A stretch of DNA of 64,000 bases from Thereva unica (lineage: Eukaryota > Arthropoda > Insecta > Diptera > Therevidae): NCBI GenBank assembly GCA_949987705.1, contig OX465283.1, forward strand, positions 92,863,813-92,927,812. Reading direction: 5' to 3'. The position numbers and the translations under genes were made by a program. The notes below the pieces were generated by a model, which worked only from the letters and a program-made list of their open reading frames with translations, did not search any database and had not been told where the DNA came from. Of the stretch, positions 12,601 to 22,248 are shown in pieces. Position 1 is the first letter of the stretch. Every line of letters begins with the position of its first letter.

Positions 12601-14649
12601 TGTTCCGTACACCACTGCTCAACCACTTGGAGTGCATTCCTCATGATATCTGCCGTAGTGTTCATAAACTTGCCACGTGCCACAATCGCTACATCATCTG
12701 CATTCCCAACGGTATGCACGCCCATTACCTCTAGCCGCCTGAGCAGAATGTCCACAGTGATGTTCCACAGGAGGGGCGATAGGACCCCGCCCTGTGGGCA
12801 TCCCTTGCTGACTCTCCCTCGAAGCCGCGAGTCTCCTGTCTGAATCCTTACCGCTCTGTTTTTCAGCATGCTGCCCACCCACCTTACAATCATGGGGCTG
12901 ACCTCGCGCCTCACCAGAGCGTCTTTGAGCTTGTTGAACTGTATCTTGTCGAAGGCGCCTTCGATGTCCATAATAACGGCCATCGCTATGCCTCCGGTAT
13001 ACAGTTCCCCCTCGGCCACTCGCACCAGTTGGTGAAGTGCCGTTTCTGTAGATTTGCCAGCCTGGTAAGCGTGCTGGCTTTTACTTAAAGGGTGCCTCCT
13101 TAGCATAGTACTCTCCAGGTGGTCTGCCACCACTCTTTCCATTGTTTTCAACAGAAAGGATGTTAGGCTGACTGGCCTGGAGGACTTCGCCTCGGTGTAG
13201 TCCTTCTTGCCTGGCTTAGGGAGAAATACCACTTTGGTTTCCCTCCACACCGCCGGAATGTATCCTGTTGCTAGACAGGTAACGAATATTCCCCTAAGCC
13301 TGGGTGCAATGATTTCTTTGCCCCATTGAAGCAGCGCAGGGAATATTCCGTCACGCCCCGATGTCTTGAAGGGAGAGAATGTGTCTATTGCTCCGTCACC
13401 ACCCCGTTAGCCTCCTCTCGGTTCATCCTTGTAGCCATTCTGTTACGAATAGTCCAAGATTTACCCGAGATATAGCTGCCAGGAAAGTGAACTTCCATCA
13501 GGATCTTGTTGGTTTCCTCCAGCGTCTCCGTCATCCTCCCCGACGGGTCACGAACGAGTCCGACTTTGGAGACCGGGTCCCTGGAGATCATTTTCTGAAG
13601 TCTGCTGGCCTCAGATATGCTCTCCATGCTCGAGCAGAAGTCCCTCCACGACTCCCTTTTCCGTCGTCGCAGAGTTTGTTTCATTTCTCTTTTCTTGGCT
13701 TTGTAATTCTCCCAGGCAACCGGGTCATTGCACCTCATCGCTTGGTTGAAAGCCCTTCTGACCTCTTTCTTCAGTTTCTCCAGCTCCCTACACCACCAGG
13801 GTGTGGGATCATGGTCATCCACTGACGTAAGAGGACACGCCACTCGAAAAGCGTTCTCTATCGCTGTCTGCAGGACATGCAACTGAGACTCTGCTTCTCT
13901 TGTGCGCGCTCCCCGAGATTCCTGCGCAACATTTCAGTATATCTAGACGTGTCCGTGTTGCGGGGAATTCTCGTTGTTCTAATTCCGTCACCCCTGCCCG
14001 GGGTTCCGTACGCTATCTCAAATGAAATGGCTCTGTGATCTGACATAGTCGTCCGATCCATCACCTCCCAGTTGGTCAATCTTGTCAACATCCGGTTGCT
14101 GCATAGAGTTATATCTATGACTTCCCTTCGTCTAGCATCGACGAAGGTTGGTTCTACCCCTCTATTTGCAATAACTGGATTGTTGCATTCCACAAATTCG
14201 AGCAAAGCTTCTCCTCTATGGTTGTCGTTGGTGCTTCCCCACACCGTGTTGTGTGCATTTGCGTCCCTGGTGGGCGGAGGATCTGGCGAATCGTACGGAA
14301 GGTAGGCTGAGGCTAGAATAAAAGCCCCACTTCCAGTACCTACGCGTACTGCTGTGAGATCTGGTGTGCACAAGTGCGGCAGTAAAACCGCCTGCACTCC
14401 GTGTTTCACCAACACACACGTCCTCACTCTTTCATTCGCATTGGGAACGTACAGAGTGTCAAAGCTCCCAGAGAGTCCCCTAATCCTACCCTTGTAGATC
14501 CAGGGTTCCTGTATGAGAGCAATATCCAGCTTCATCTCACCGAAGCCTCGCGTCATCATTGCTGCTGCTCTGCTATGGTGTAGATTCAACTGGCAAACCT
14601 TTAATTGCCGGAACTGGCCCACCTCCCGCCCAGCTGACGAGGATTCCAT
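9658..14649 (-). pseudogene. LOA-like ORF2 (endonuclease-RT-RNase H), broken
   Basis: Homologue of the intact ORF2 at 43151-46828. Differences visible by comparison: a 60-bp in-frame deletion near 14268 removes 20 residues of the endonuclease; a 19-bp deletion near 13905 and a 16-bp deletion near 13390 each shift the frame; a stop replaces a Trp codon near the C-terminus (9658); the RT active site reads NADD where copy 2 has YADD (around 12703). The C-terminal RT-RNase H part is present twice because of the duplication at 9753-12611. The protein cannot be functional. Confidence 0.93.
9753..12611. repeat. 1.4-kb tandem duplication inside LINE copy 1
   Basis: Segment 9753-11175 recurs as 11189-12611 with an offset of 1436 bases and only a few substitutions (for example near 10136, 10206 and 10410). 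The junction 11161-11190 contains two copies of a 15-base word, gccctgttccgtaca and gccctgttacgtaca, so the joint is templated. LINE copy 2 has a single copy of this region. A real duplication or an assembly artefact are both possible. Confidence 0.9.
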
Positions 14650-14650
14650 T

Positions 14651-15766
14651 TCACTGGTCCCCTTGTTCAGCTGCCTTTCCGGCCGGCTCTACCATTTCCT
14701 CCGGCTTGTCCTTCTGGAATAGCACGTAGGCAAGGTCCAGCCCGCAGTTGAGTTTCCCCCCTGCACGCCTGACCGCCTCCGCCTCCTCCTTCGGACACCA
14801 TACGGTGAAAATGGTACCGCCGTTTTTCGCGTCACCATATCTGCCTATGCGACTGACCCTCCACTTAGAAGTGTCCGTCACACAGGCATTTTGACGACGT
14901 AATCTGGCTAGGATGGTTTCCTTGCTCTCCGGCGAACCGGGAACTCGGATGATCATCCTCCTCACATCCTTAAGGATGTGAAGGCGCTCCACTCTCAGAT
15001 TGACTCCTTCCCATAGGTCAGTCATCTTTCCGACAGCTTCGTACAGCCGGGCCTTGGATTTTTGGTTCACGCACCTGAGTGCAATGACCCCGTCCTCCAA
15101 GTCTACCTCGGTAATACCGATGTCGCCAGCGTTGTCAGGCAGAGAGTCTAATGCCTTGAGCAGGGCCGCTTTAAAAACGGTTACCTGTTTCGTGCCCAGA
15201 CCCTCCTCCCTTCCATCGTCGGTCACACCCAAACGGAGGTCACAGCCTGCTATGCCTGCGTAGGTATTCTCCGCCACAGGCTCCGCACGCACGACCCCCG
15301 AGACAGAAGGGTTGACTCCTCCCTGTTTTACAGGTTGAGGCTGTCCACCCTTCCTTTCCCTGGCCTTATCCTCCCCTTCGACAGTAGAACCCACGGCTGA
15401 GGTGCAGAGACTTTTACCTCTAAACCTCTTCGTGGGTCCCACCTCCTCCGGAGTGGACTCGGCCGATCCCCCAACAGAGGAAGTTGCCTTCTTCTGTCTT
15501 TTGCGCTCCCTCTTCCTCTTCTGCTTCAGCTGCTTTCGCAGCCTCACTTCCGAGTCGGATTCCTGCGCTAACGTAGGCCCAGAGCCGGCTGACCTCTTGA
15601 CACATTGCTGCATCGCATTGTCCACCTTCTCTGAGCATACCTCCAGGTTCAGCTTCACTAGCTCGCTCGCCGCCGCTTCTACGCTTTCCTGCGTGACTGC
15701 GTTGACATGCGAGTCGTCCACTTCCCTGTTCCTCGTAAGCAATAGATGGCCTCCCCCAGAATCCAT
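14651..15766 (-). CDS. LOA-like ORF1 protein, N-terminally shortened
   Basis: Encodes 371 residues. The intact copy 2 protein starts 27 residues earlier, but here both upstream ATG codons are changed (CTG and AAG), so translation could begin only at the internal Met at 15766. The N-terminal half is charged, with a Lys/Arg-rich stretch (RKQLKQKRKRERKRQKKA) that could bind nucleic acid. The C-terminal half (from about residue 200) resembles the DUF4780-type region of insect LINE ORF1 proteins (RMIIRVPGSPESKETIL, RRQNACVTDTSKWRV). There is no CCHC knuckle. Such proteins are thought to bind the element RNA. Its stop is one base before the ORF2 ATG. Confidence 0.8.
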   Translation of the reverse strand: MDSGGGHLLLTRNREVDDSHVNAVTQESVEAAASELVKLNLEVCSEKVDNAMQQCVKRSAGSGPTLAQESDSEVRLRKQLKQKRKRERKRQKKATSSVGGSAESTPEEVGPTKRFRGKSLCTSAVGSTVEGEDKARERKGGQPQPVKQGGVNPSVSGVVRAEPVAENTYAGIAGCDLRLGVTDDGREEGLGTKQVTVFKAALLKALDSLPDNAGDIGITEVDLEDGVIALRCVNQKSKARLYEAVGKMTDLWEGVNLRVERLHILKDVRRMIIRVPGSPESKETILARLRRQNACVTDTSKWRVSRIGRYGDAKNGGTIFTVWCPKEEAEAVRRAGGKLNCGLDLAYVLFQKDKPEEMVEPAGKAAEQGDQ

Positions 15767-15935
15767 GAGGCCGACCTCCGTAGAGGGTGGATTTCCCTGG
15801 CTTGCAGGTTTACCACCTGGGGTACAAATTTCCTTTGTTATATCCAGTGCTTTTAAGTATCTATCTTAGTCAGGGCGTCCTAACGGGACCACGCAAGCCT
15901 CATCACCACGTCAAGGTGTAGATACATCGGTGAGG

Positions 15936-16234
15936 TCATTACCACCATACGCATTGTTCAAAATTGAAATAATTTTGGAGGGCTCCTTTGCAGAAATCAG
16001 CAGCAATCCGACCTTCTCTCGAGCCGCTCTCTTTAATGCTTTGCTCAATCTAAATACGTCATCTTCATTAGTAAACCCGCATTCTCTGCTTGTTGTCTGG
16101 AACTGATTCAGAAAATGTTGCCACGCCAATGCGGATGACCCGTCAAACTCCAAATGCTTACCACTGAGAGTCTGTCTTGCAAGCATGTTAGAAATTGTAT
16201 TTTTTAAAGAAGCATCTTGTTTGTGCGACATCAT
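15936..16234 (-). pseudogene. BEL/Pao gag N-terminus
   Basis: On the minus strand the frame beginning at 16234 (MSHKQDASLKNTISNML...) gives a gag N-terminal segment with FDGSSALAWQHFLNQF, typical of BEL/Pao gag. It runs to the LINE insertion point, and the rest of gag resumes at 9554 after the LINE and one copy of the 14-bp target duplication. The element was therefore already present when the LINE arrived. Confidence 0.75.
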
Positions 16235-16739
16235 GAGTAGTATAGCAAAGGGGGTTCGGGACCACTTTCAGATTTCCATAGGAAAAAATCTTTTAATATA
16301 TCATTTTTGATACCAAGTTTCCTATAACATACTTATCTGGCATAGAAAAATTAAAATTAACTTCAAACAAGCATCTTGAACAATTTTTACAATATTTTTC
16401 CTAATTCTTAGTGAATTCATTTACTAAAGTTTCCAAACAACATAAATAATAAAAGATTAAAGAATTTGAGTTAACTAAAACCGCAGAAATATTCCTTATG
16501 TTTTCAATGATAAGTTGAGACTTAAAACCGCATTTCCTCGTGCATTCAAAGATAACATAAACTTAAACGTGAAAGTATATTATCAAAACCTTCGGATAGG
16601 TAATTTAAAAAAATTATTATTTTAATAAATGTTTTATTGTAAAATATTTTCATGTTCTTTTACTTAAATTTTTTGCTGAAAATAAAGTAGAAAAAAAGGT
16701 AGTTATAAAACACGAGTTGCTGGTTTAACATAAAATTTA
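16235..16739. other. BEL leader/LTR remnant and element boundary, unresolved
   Basis: AT-rich sequence upstream of the minus-strand BEL gag. It should include the BEL leader or LTR and the left end of the Polinton-like element, but no second LTR copy, TIR or target duplication identifies the boundaries. Confidence 0.4.
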
Positions 16740-16745
16740 TTAAGT

Positions 16746-17216
16746 TTATTTCTTATATACTAGAAATTTTCTAATGGTAAATACATTTTGTAGAGCACAT
16801 TGTATTTTATGGATGAGACACGAAAACTCTTGATGTTTAAATTGAAGCCATGATAGTTTCGGACATTGTAATTCACGCTCAATATCAAAAATGGTTGCAC
16901 CGTCTCCAAGAAAATCCTTTACCCATCCGGTTTTTTCAAAGCCCTTGACATAAATATTTTTTTCAGCAAGTAAAGGTGCGACAACAGTGTATAGGTAATG
17001 ATATGAAACATACCCATCATACCATCCGAAACCATGAAGATTGTGTTTTAACCAAAAGACTTGTTTTTTTATTTTGGGTGTTAAGTCTTCAAATTTAAAG
17101 GGTGGTTGGAAAATAAAATGTTGAAGCTTATCATCCGAAGAAAGAATTGCTAGCTCTTTAACAATAAACTTATTTAGATGGTCCTTGAATCCTTGGATAT
17201 CAACTATTGCAGCCAT
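16746..17216 (-). CDS. Conserved hypothetical protein of the Polinton, 156 aa
   Basis: Complete frame starting MAAIVDIQGF. Not recognised by function. It is rich in aromatic residues (FIFQPPFKFEDL, WLKHNLHGFGWYDGYVSYHYLY), a cytosolic-looking protein without signal peptide or membrane segment. The 'VDIQGF...FIVKELAIL...PP..F..L' pattern is one I have seen in uncharacterised insect proteins, and an RNase H-fold nuclease is conceivable, but that is speculation. It is five bases downstream of the next gene (17222-17449) on the same strand, so the two are probably co-transcribed, divergently from the polymerase. Confidence 0.6.
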   Translation of the reverse strand: MAAIVDIQGFKDHLNKFIVKELAILSSDDKLQHFIFQPPFKFEDLTPKIKKQVFWLKHNLHGFGWYDGYVSYHYLYTVVAPLLAEKNIYVKGFEKTGWVKDFLGDGATIFDIERELQCPKLSWLQFKHQEFSCLIHKIQCALQNVFTIRKFLVYKK

Positions 17217-17221
17217 ATTTT

Positions 17222-17449
17222 TTAAATAACTTTCTTAACTTCACTAGTGAGCGGATTATACTCGACTATTCGATCGTGGATAAGTAAGCAGTAAGCTGTT
17301 GTTTTCGATGGAATATTAGTAGAGGTTTTGAACTCTAATTTTATATCTACAGGGCCCGTTTTGATAGCTTCATTTTGATGAGAACAATCGATAACTGCAA
17401 TTGGAGCGTGCTCGAGAAATTCTTTAGCTGAGAGGAGAGGTTGCATCAT
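17222..17449 (-). CDS. Conserved hypothetical protein of the Polinton, 75 aa
   Basis: Starts MMQPLLSAKEFLEHAPIAVIDCSHQNE. Short, no signal peptide; ends VEYNPLTSEVKKVI. Not recognised. Its position directly upstream of the 156-residue gene, same strand and nearly touching, suggests an operon-like pair or one ancestral protein split in two. Homologous pairs appear to occur in other insect genomes (memory, not checked). Confidence 0.5.
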   Translation of the reverse strand: MMQPLLSAKEFLEHAPIAVIDCSHQNEAIKTGPVDIKLEFKTSTNIPSKTTAYCLLIHDRIVEYNPLTSEVKKVI

Positions 17450-17673
17450 CTTATATAGAATTACCCTTGCAAATTAGAAGAAAGTTCGCCTGCATAAATG
17501 TAAAAAATTCTGATGAAGCATGCTTTGCTTGGGCAGTGATATCAGCTCTTTGCCTCATTATTCATTGAAATTAAACTTAAAAGGTATTTAATTTCCAATG
17601 ACAATTTCACAAATTAATCGTTTTGAGAAACTAAACGAGATATCAATTAATGTCTTTAGTTTAAATAAAAAAT

Positions 17674-20467
17674 ATGGAAATTTTTTTTACCGTGCCGCTT
17701 CGTTTAACTAAATTAAAACGGAGATCACATATAAATCTACTAATGATTCAAGAATTTTATTATGATGAAGCTAATAAAAATAATAATTCCAATATGCTTA
17801 ATGATAATGAAGATATTGTTATGAAATACCATTTTGTTTGGATAAAAAATTTATCACGTTTAGTTTCTAGTCAAATTTCAAAACATAAGTGTTCTAAACA
17901 TATATGTGAAAGATGTTTGCATTATTTTGATACAAAAGACAAATTACGAAGTCATATAAAGGAATGTAAACAGTTAAATGATTGTAAAATAGTTTTACCA
18001 AATAATGAAAATAAGTGGTTAAGTTTTAAAAATTACAATTTTAAAGAAGTAGTACCTTTTATTATATATGCAGATATTGAATGTCTATTGAAGCCTATTG
18101 AAGAAGATAGTTCAAAACATCAAAATACAACTGAATTTCAAGAACATATAGCGCATAGTGTAGGATATTATTTCAAATGTTCATATGATAATAATCTAAA
18201 TTATTTTCGTAGTTTTAGAGGTTTAGATTGTCAACTTTGGTTTGTGAATGAATTGAAAGTAATTGCACAAAATCTAGAAGTTATATATAAAAATATTGTG
18301 CCAATAAAATTGACAAATATTGAAAAAGTAGAATAAGTAAAGTCACTCATTGTCATATTTGTGAACATCCATTTCGTAAAACTGATAAACGTGTGAAAGA
18401 TCATTGCCATTTTACAGGATGTTTTCGAGGGTTAGCTCATGAAAGTTGTAGCCTTAATTATAGAAATTCAAAAGTCGTCCCCATAGTCTTTTACTATTTA
18501 ACAGGTTATGATTCACACTTTGTTATAAAGGAGTTAGCTAAAGCTTTTGAGGGTAACATTACTCTGCTTCCAATAAATAAAGAACGCTATACTTCATTTA
18601 CGAAATATATTGCTAATAGTGATATTAAATTTCGATTCATTGACTCCTTTAGGTTTATGGCAAGCTCTTTCGAGGAACTAGCGTCAATTTTACCCTCCAA
18701 GAAAATGTTACTGACAAAAAGTGAATGGAGTCATTTAACTTCATCCGAATTTCAGTTGTTAACCCGCAAGGGGGTATTTCCATACGATTATGTTGAAAGC
18801 TGGGAAAAGTTGGAAGAAACTTCCTTACCCCCAAAGACAGGTTTTTACAACAAGTTAAATGACACGAATATTTCAGAAGAGGATTATACCCATGCAAAAC
18901 TAATTTGGGAAACCTTTAATATTCAAACTTTAGGAGAGTACTCTGATCTGTATCTGAAAACAGATATTTTATTGTTAGCAGATATATTCGAAAATTTTAG
19001 AAAGAAATGTTTGGAAATTTATAAGTTAGATCCAGCTCACTATTATACCACACCAGGGTTCGCATGGGATTCAATGTTGAAATATACAAAAGTGAAACTA
19101 GAATTAATAACAGATATCGATATTTTAATGTTTATAGAACGTGGTATACGTGGTGGGGTAAGTCAATGTTCTAATAGATATGCGAAGGCTAACAATAAAT
19201 ATATGAAAAACTATGATCAAAATGATGAAATAAAATATCTTATGTATTTTGATATTAATAATTTGTACGGATGGGCGATGTCTCAATTTCTACCAACTGA
19301 TGGGTTTCAATGGGTTAATGTGAATAGTATTAACATACATGAAATTCCCGATGATTCGCCAATCGGGTACATATTAGAAGTTGATATAGAATATCCTACA
19401 TACTTACATGACATTCATAAAGATTTACCTTTTTGTCCAAATCAAGAACTACCTCCTAATGCAAAGCAAAAGAAACTTCTAACAACTCTTTTTGATAAAA
19501 AAAATATATAATACATTACAGGAATCTTAAGCAATGTCTTTCTGCAGGGCTCAAGTTAAAAAAAATTCACAGGGCTTTCAAATTTAATCAATCTCCCTGG
19601 CTAAAACCGTTCATTGATTTAAATACGGAATTACGAAAAAATGCTAAGAATGGATTCGAAAAACATCAATATAAATTAAAAAATAACGCTGTATTCGGTA
19701 AGGCAATGGAAAACGTACGCAAACATTGCAATGTAAAATTAGTGTCGAAATGGTTGGGGCGATATGGAGCTAAAGTTTTAATAGCTGCTCCTAATTTCCA
19801 TAGTCGTACAATTTTCGATAATAATTTAGTTGCGATTGAATTGACTAAAACTGAATTTTTTTTAAATAAACCGATTTATATAGGTATGTGCATTATAGAT
19901 ATATCAAAAACCCTTTTATATGACTTCCATTATAATTTTATGTGTAAAAGGTTACATTATTCAAATGTTAAAGTTTTGTATACTGATACAGATTCCCTAA
20001 TATATGAATTAAAGTGTAATAATATTTATAATATAATTAGAGATAATATTCATAAATTTGATACTTCCGATTTCTTATATAATAATATGTTTAATATACC
20101 ATTACTGAATAAAAAAGAAATCGGTCTTATGAAGGATGAATTGAATGGAAAGATATTTACAGAATTTGTAGGCTTAAGATCAAAAATGTATAGTATTAGA
20201 GTTGAGGGAAAGGATTTAATTAAGAAAGCAAAAGGTGTAAAAAGTAACGTAATTGAAAAAACAATTCAGTTTGAAGATTATTTAGAATGTTTAAAAAATT
20301 TTGATCAAATAAGCAGAATTCAAAATACTATACAATCGAAAAGACATAAAGTGTACAGTATAAGACAAAACAAAATTGCCTTATCTGCTTATGATGATAA
20401 GCGATATATTATAAAAAATTCCACAGATACCTTACCATGGGGGCATTATAATATAATACATGAATAG
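17674..20467 (+). pseudogene. Protein-primed DNA polymerase B, two frameshifts
   Basis: Three consecutive frames, 17674-18336, 18393-19511 and about 19505-20467, together carry a family B polymerase. Visible motifs in order: a Cys/His cluster (CSKHICERCLHYF...H) near 17890; Exo I YADIEC at about 18067; a CHICEHPF...[11 protein letters not shown] zinc-like segment near 18350-18430; Exo II GYDSHF near 18505; Exo [17 protein letters not shown] near 18951; Pol A DINNLYG near 19252; Pol B-like KNNAVFGKAMEN near 19680; Pol C YTDTDSL near 19979. Frame breaks lie near 18330 and in an A-run at 19494-19504. All catalytic acids are present, so either the breaks are recent or the A-run is a sequencing error. 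It would replicate the element DNA using a terminal protein as primer. Confidence 0.93.
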
Positions 20468-20590
20468 CTGTTAATTATATCCATATATAATAGAGAAAAT
20501 ATACTTTTCAATTATCTAGTCAAAGCGTTTTATTAAAGAAAATACCTCATAATTCAATTTTATGTAATTTCTTGAATTAAAAAAATTATA

Positions 20591-20896
20591 TCAAATTTCA
20601 CAAACTGCATACTGTACTACACTTCTTACATAATTTCTGGTCAAGTCCTGAGGGTTTGATAAAAACAGAGAATAATTTTGACTTGTCATTAACAAGAAAC
20701 CGATAAGAAAATTAGTATAACGTGAACTTGAAATTGTAATGGAGAAATCTTTTGGAGAATGTCGTTGAACTGGGAATGGGTGAAGATATGAAATATGTTG
20801 AGGTAGGTTGCGAATTGCACATTTTAAAGAATGTCGTTGAACTTGGGATAAATGCTGATATGAATTAGGTTTATGTTTTTTTAAATAAGATAACAT
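20591..20896 (-). CDS. Small ORF, doubtful, 101 aa
   Basis: Convergent with the polymerase gene. Contains two imperfect copies of a unit including VQRHSLKCAI / VQRHSPKDFS, reflecting a direct DNA repeat (gaatgtcgttgaact at about 20758 and 20832). No recognised domain. It could be a chance frame; the surrounding 20468-21060 has nothing else. Confidence 0.25.
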   Translation of the reverse strand: MLSYLKKHKPNSYQHLSQVQRHSLKCAIRNLPQHISYLHPFPVQRHSPKDFSITISSSRYTNFLIGFLLMTSQNYSLFLSNPQDLTRNYVRSVVQYAVCEI

Positions 20897-21055
20897 TTAA
20901 AAAGTTACTGTATAGCAGAATTCAAAATTTTATAGTTTTGCTCCTACATTTCATGAATTTGCACTTAGTAATTAGAGAATTACTTATCTGACTTTTGCAT
21001 ATTCCTAATGAGAAATTTTACCCATTCAGCTATACAGCCACTTTAGGATTCATAT

Positions 21056-21062
<7 letters not shown>

Positions 21063-21132
<70 letters not shown>
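21063..21132. repeat. (TA)n microsatellite
   Basis: About 70 bases of alternating TA just upstream of the first small paralogous gene of the Polinton. Confidence 0.97.
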
Positions 21133-21135
<3 letters not shown>

Positions 21136-21187
21136 TATGGTTTATTTTGAAAAGCATCAGTTTTATACAATCTGATTGGAGGAAAAG

Positions 21188-21721
21188 ATGTTTTGGATAG
21201 AAAATATTCACAGCGGCCAAAAGTATTGTATTTGTTCAGCAAAATGGCTTTGTTTTAGAGTCATAAATATTCGTCCATACAATATACTTTCAAGTGTGTA
21301 TATGACCGCAGAAAATGGAAATAGAACTACTATCTGTCATCTAAAAAATGCGGAGTCTTTTCCAGAAAAGTTGGAATGTGATTTTAAATTTGACCCCGTA
21401 CAGCATGTTAAAATTGAAGTGACTTCTGGAACTGTAATACCTTCAACACATTAGCACTCTTAATCTAGATTATGACGTCAGAATGACATAGACTGCATTT
21501 TATTTCGATGTCTTTTATTTGGGTCTACGTCATTTTGACGTCATAATCTAGATTAAGAGTTCTAGTGTGTCTCCGGTATAACGCTGATTGGGCGAGTTGT
21601 TGCCGCAGTTAGATATGAACGTAAAACTAATGGTTATCCAGAGAATTGCCCCTTTGCTGCCCTTGATAATGATGCTGAATGGATAGAGAAAAATAAAGGA
21701 AGATCAGACCCTGTAGTATAA
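21188..21721 (+). pseudogene. Small paired protein A of the Polinton, split by a MITE
   Basis: ATG 21188 opens MFWIENIHSGQKYCICSAKW. The frame ends prematurely inside a 141-bp MITE (21438-21578). With the MITE and one TAA duplication left out, the frame continues to a TAA at 21719-21721 through a C-terminus containing ENCPFAALDNDAEW. The protein would be about 130 residues and closely resembles gene B downstream (shared GQKYCIC, FRI/V-N, ENCPF/INCPFG-x-W). Alternating hydrophobic and charged residues suggest a beta-rich fold. I do not recognise the family; a galectin-like or jelly-roll fold would be a guess. Confidence 0.65.
21438..21578. mobile_element. MITE of 141 bp with TAA duplication
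   Basis: Ends TACC...GGTA with TIRs of about 45 bases (near-perfect inner core ACTCTTAATCTAGATTATGA, less exact outer part). Flanked by TAA at 21435-21437 and 21579-21581. A 3-bp TWA-type target is typical of PIF/Harbinger elements. Its removal re-opens the reading frame of gene A, which independently supports the boundaries. Confidence 0.82.
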
Positions 21722-21782
21722 ATTACAGTGCAAGTATGGAAATATCTCCATTCCAGAATTCAATTTCATTAAATCATCTATT

Positions 21783-22166
21783 ATGTTCTGGACTGAAACT
21801 CTCACCCAAGGTCAAAAATATTGTATATGTGCAGCTGGTTGGAAATGATTTAGAATTATGAATGTTGAAGTATACGAACCTCTGTTTAATTTAAGAGTGA
21901 CTCCACATAATGGAGAATCCACACTTTTGTTAGATCTTAAAAGTGATGAAAACCTTCCGAAGCGATTCAACTTTGATTTTAAATTTGAAAATTATGAGCA
22001 TGTTAATATAGAAGTGTATGTAGGACAAATGACCATCATTGGAGAAGTCATAAATTCTAACAACTTAAACCGAGGGATATCATACAATTTCTTTCCGATA
22101 AATTGCCCCTTTGGTAAGAATCACTGGGATGAACGTGCTAGATTAGAGAAACAGGGGGATGCATGA
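21783..22166 (+). pseudogene. Small paired protein B of the Polinton, one nonsense codon
   Basis: Paralogue of gene A. ATG 21783 opens MFWTETLTQGQKYCICAAGW; an in-frame TGA at 21846-21848 interrupts it, then the same frame runs from 21849 to the TGA at 22164-22166. About 127 residues, no signal peptide, charged C-terminus (WDERARLEKQGDA). The pair is in tandem with 61 bp between them and arose by local duplication. Function unknown. Confidence 0.65.
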
Positions 22167-22248
22167 AATTAATATTATAAAACCATAGCAGAATATTCAT
22201 TCAGTTATAATCGACGAATCGAGGTGTGCAGACGTGATAAAAATAGCA

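Larger units (their letters stand above)
9555..15935 (-). mobile_element. LOA-like LINE, copy 1 (defective)
   Basis: Non-LTR retrotransposon on the minus strand with 5' end at 15935 and a (TA)n 3' tail at about 9555. It is flanked by a 14-bp duplication TCATTACCACCATA at 9541-9554 and 15936-15949, so it is a complete insertion by target-primed reverse transcription. It carries ORF1 and ORF2 but is damaged by small deletions, an internal 1.4-kb duplication and point mutations. It is far more GC-rich than the flanking sequence. Confidence 0.95.

Noticed and set aside
9535..15869. Plus-strand frames opposite LINE copy 1 (and 43154-48048 opposite copy 2)
   Set aside because: They are antisense shadows of the GC-rich LINE ORFs; the minus-strand proteins have all the domains.
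16250..16275. TGGTCCCGAACCCC on the minus strand as a BEL primer-binding site
   Set aside because: It is near the gag start in the right orientation, but no LTR can be defined next to it and the second BEL element here uses a different motif.
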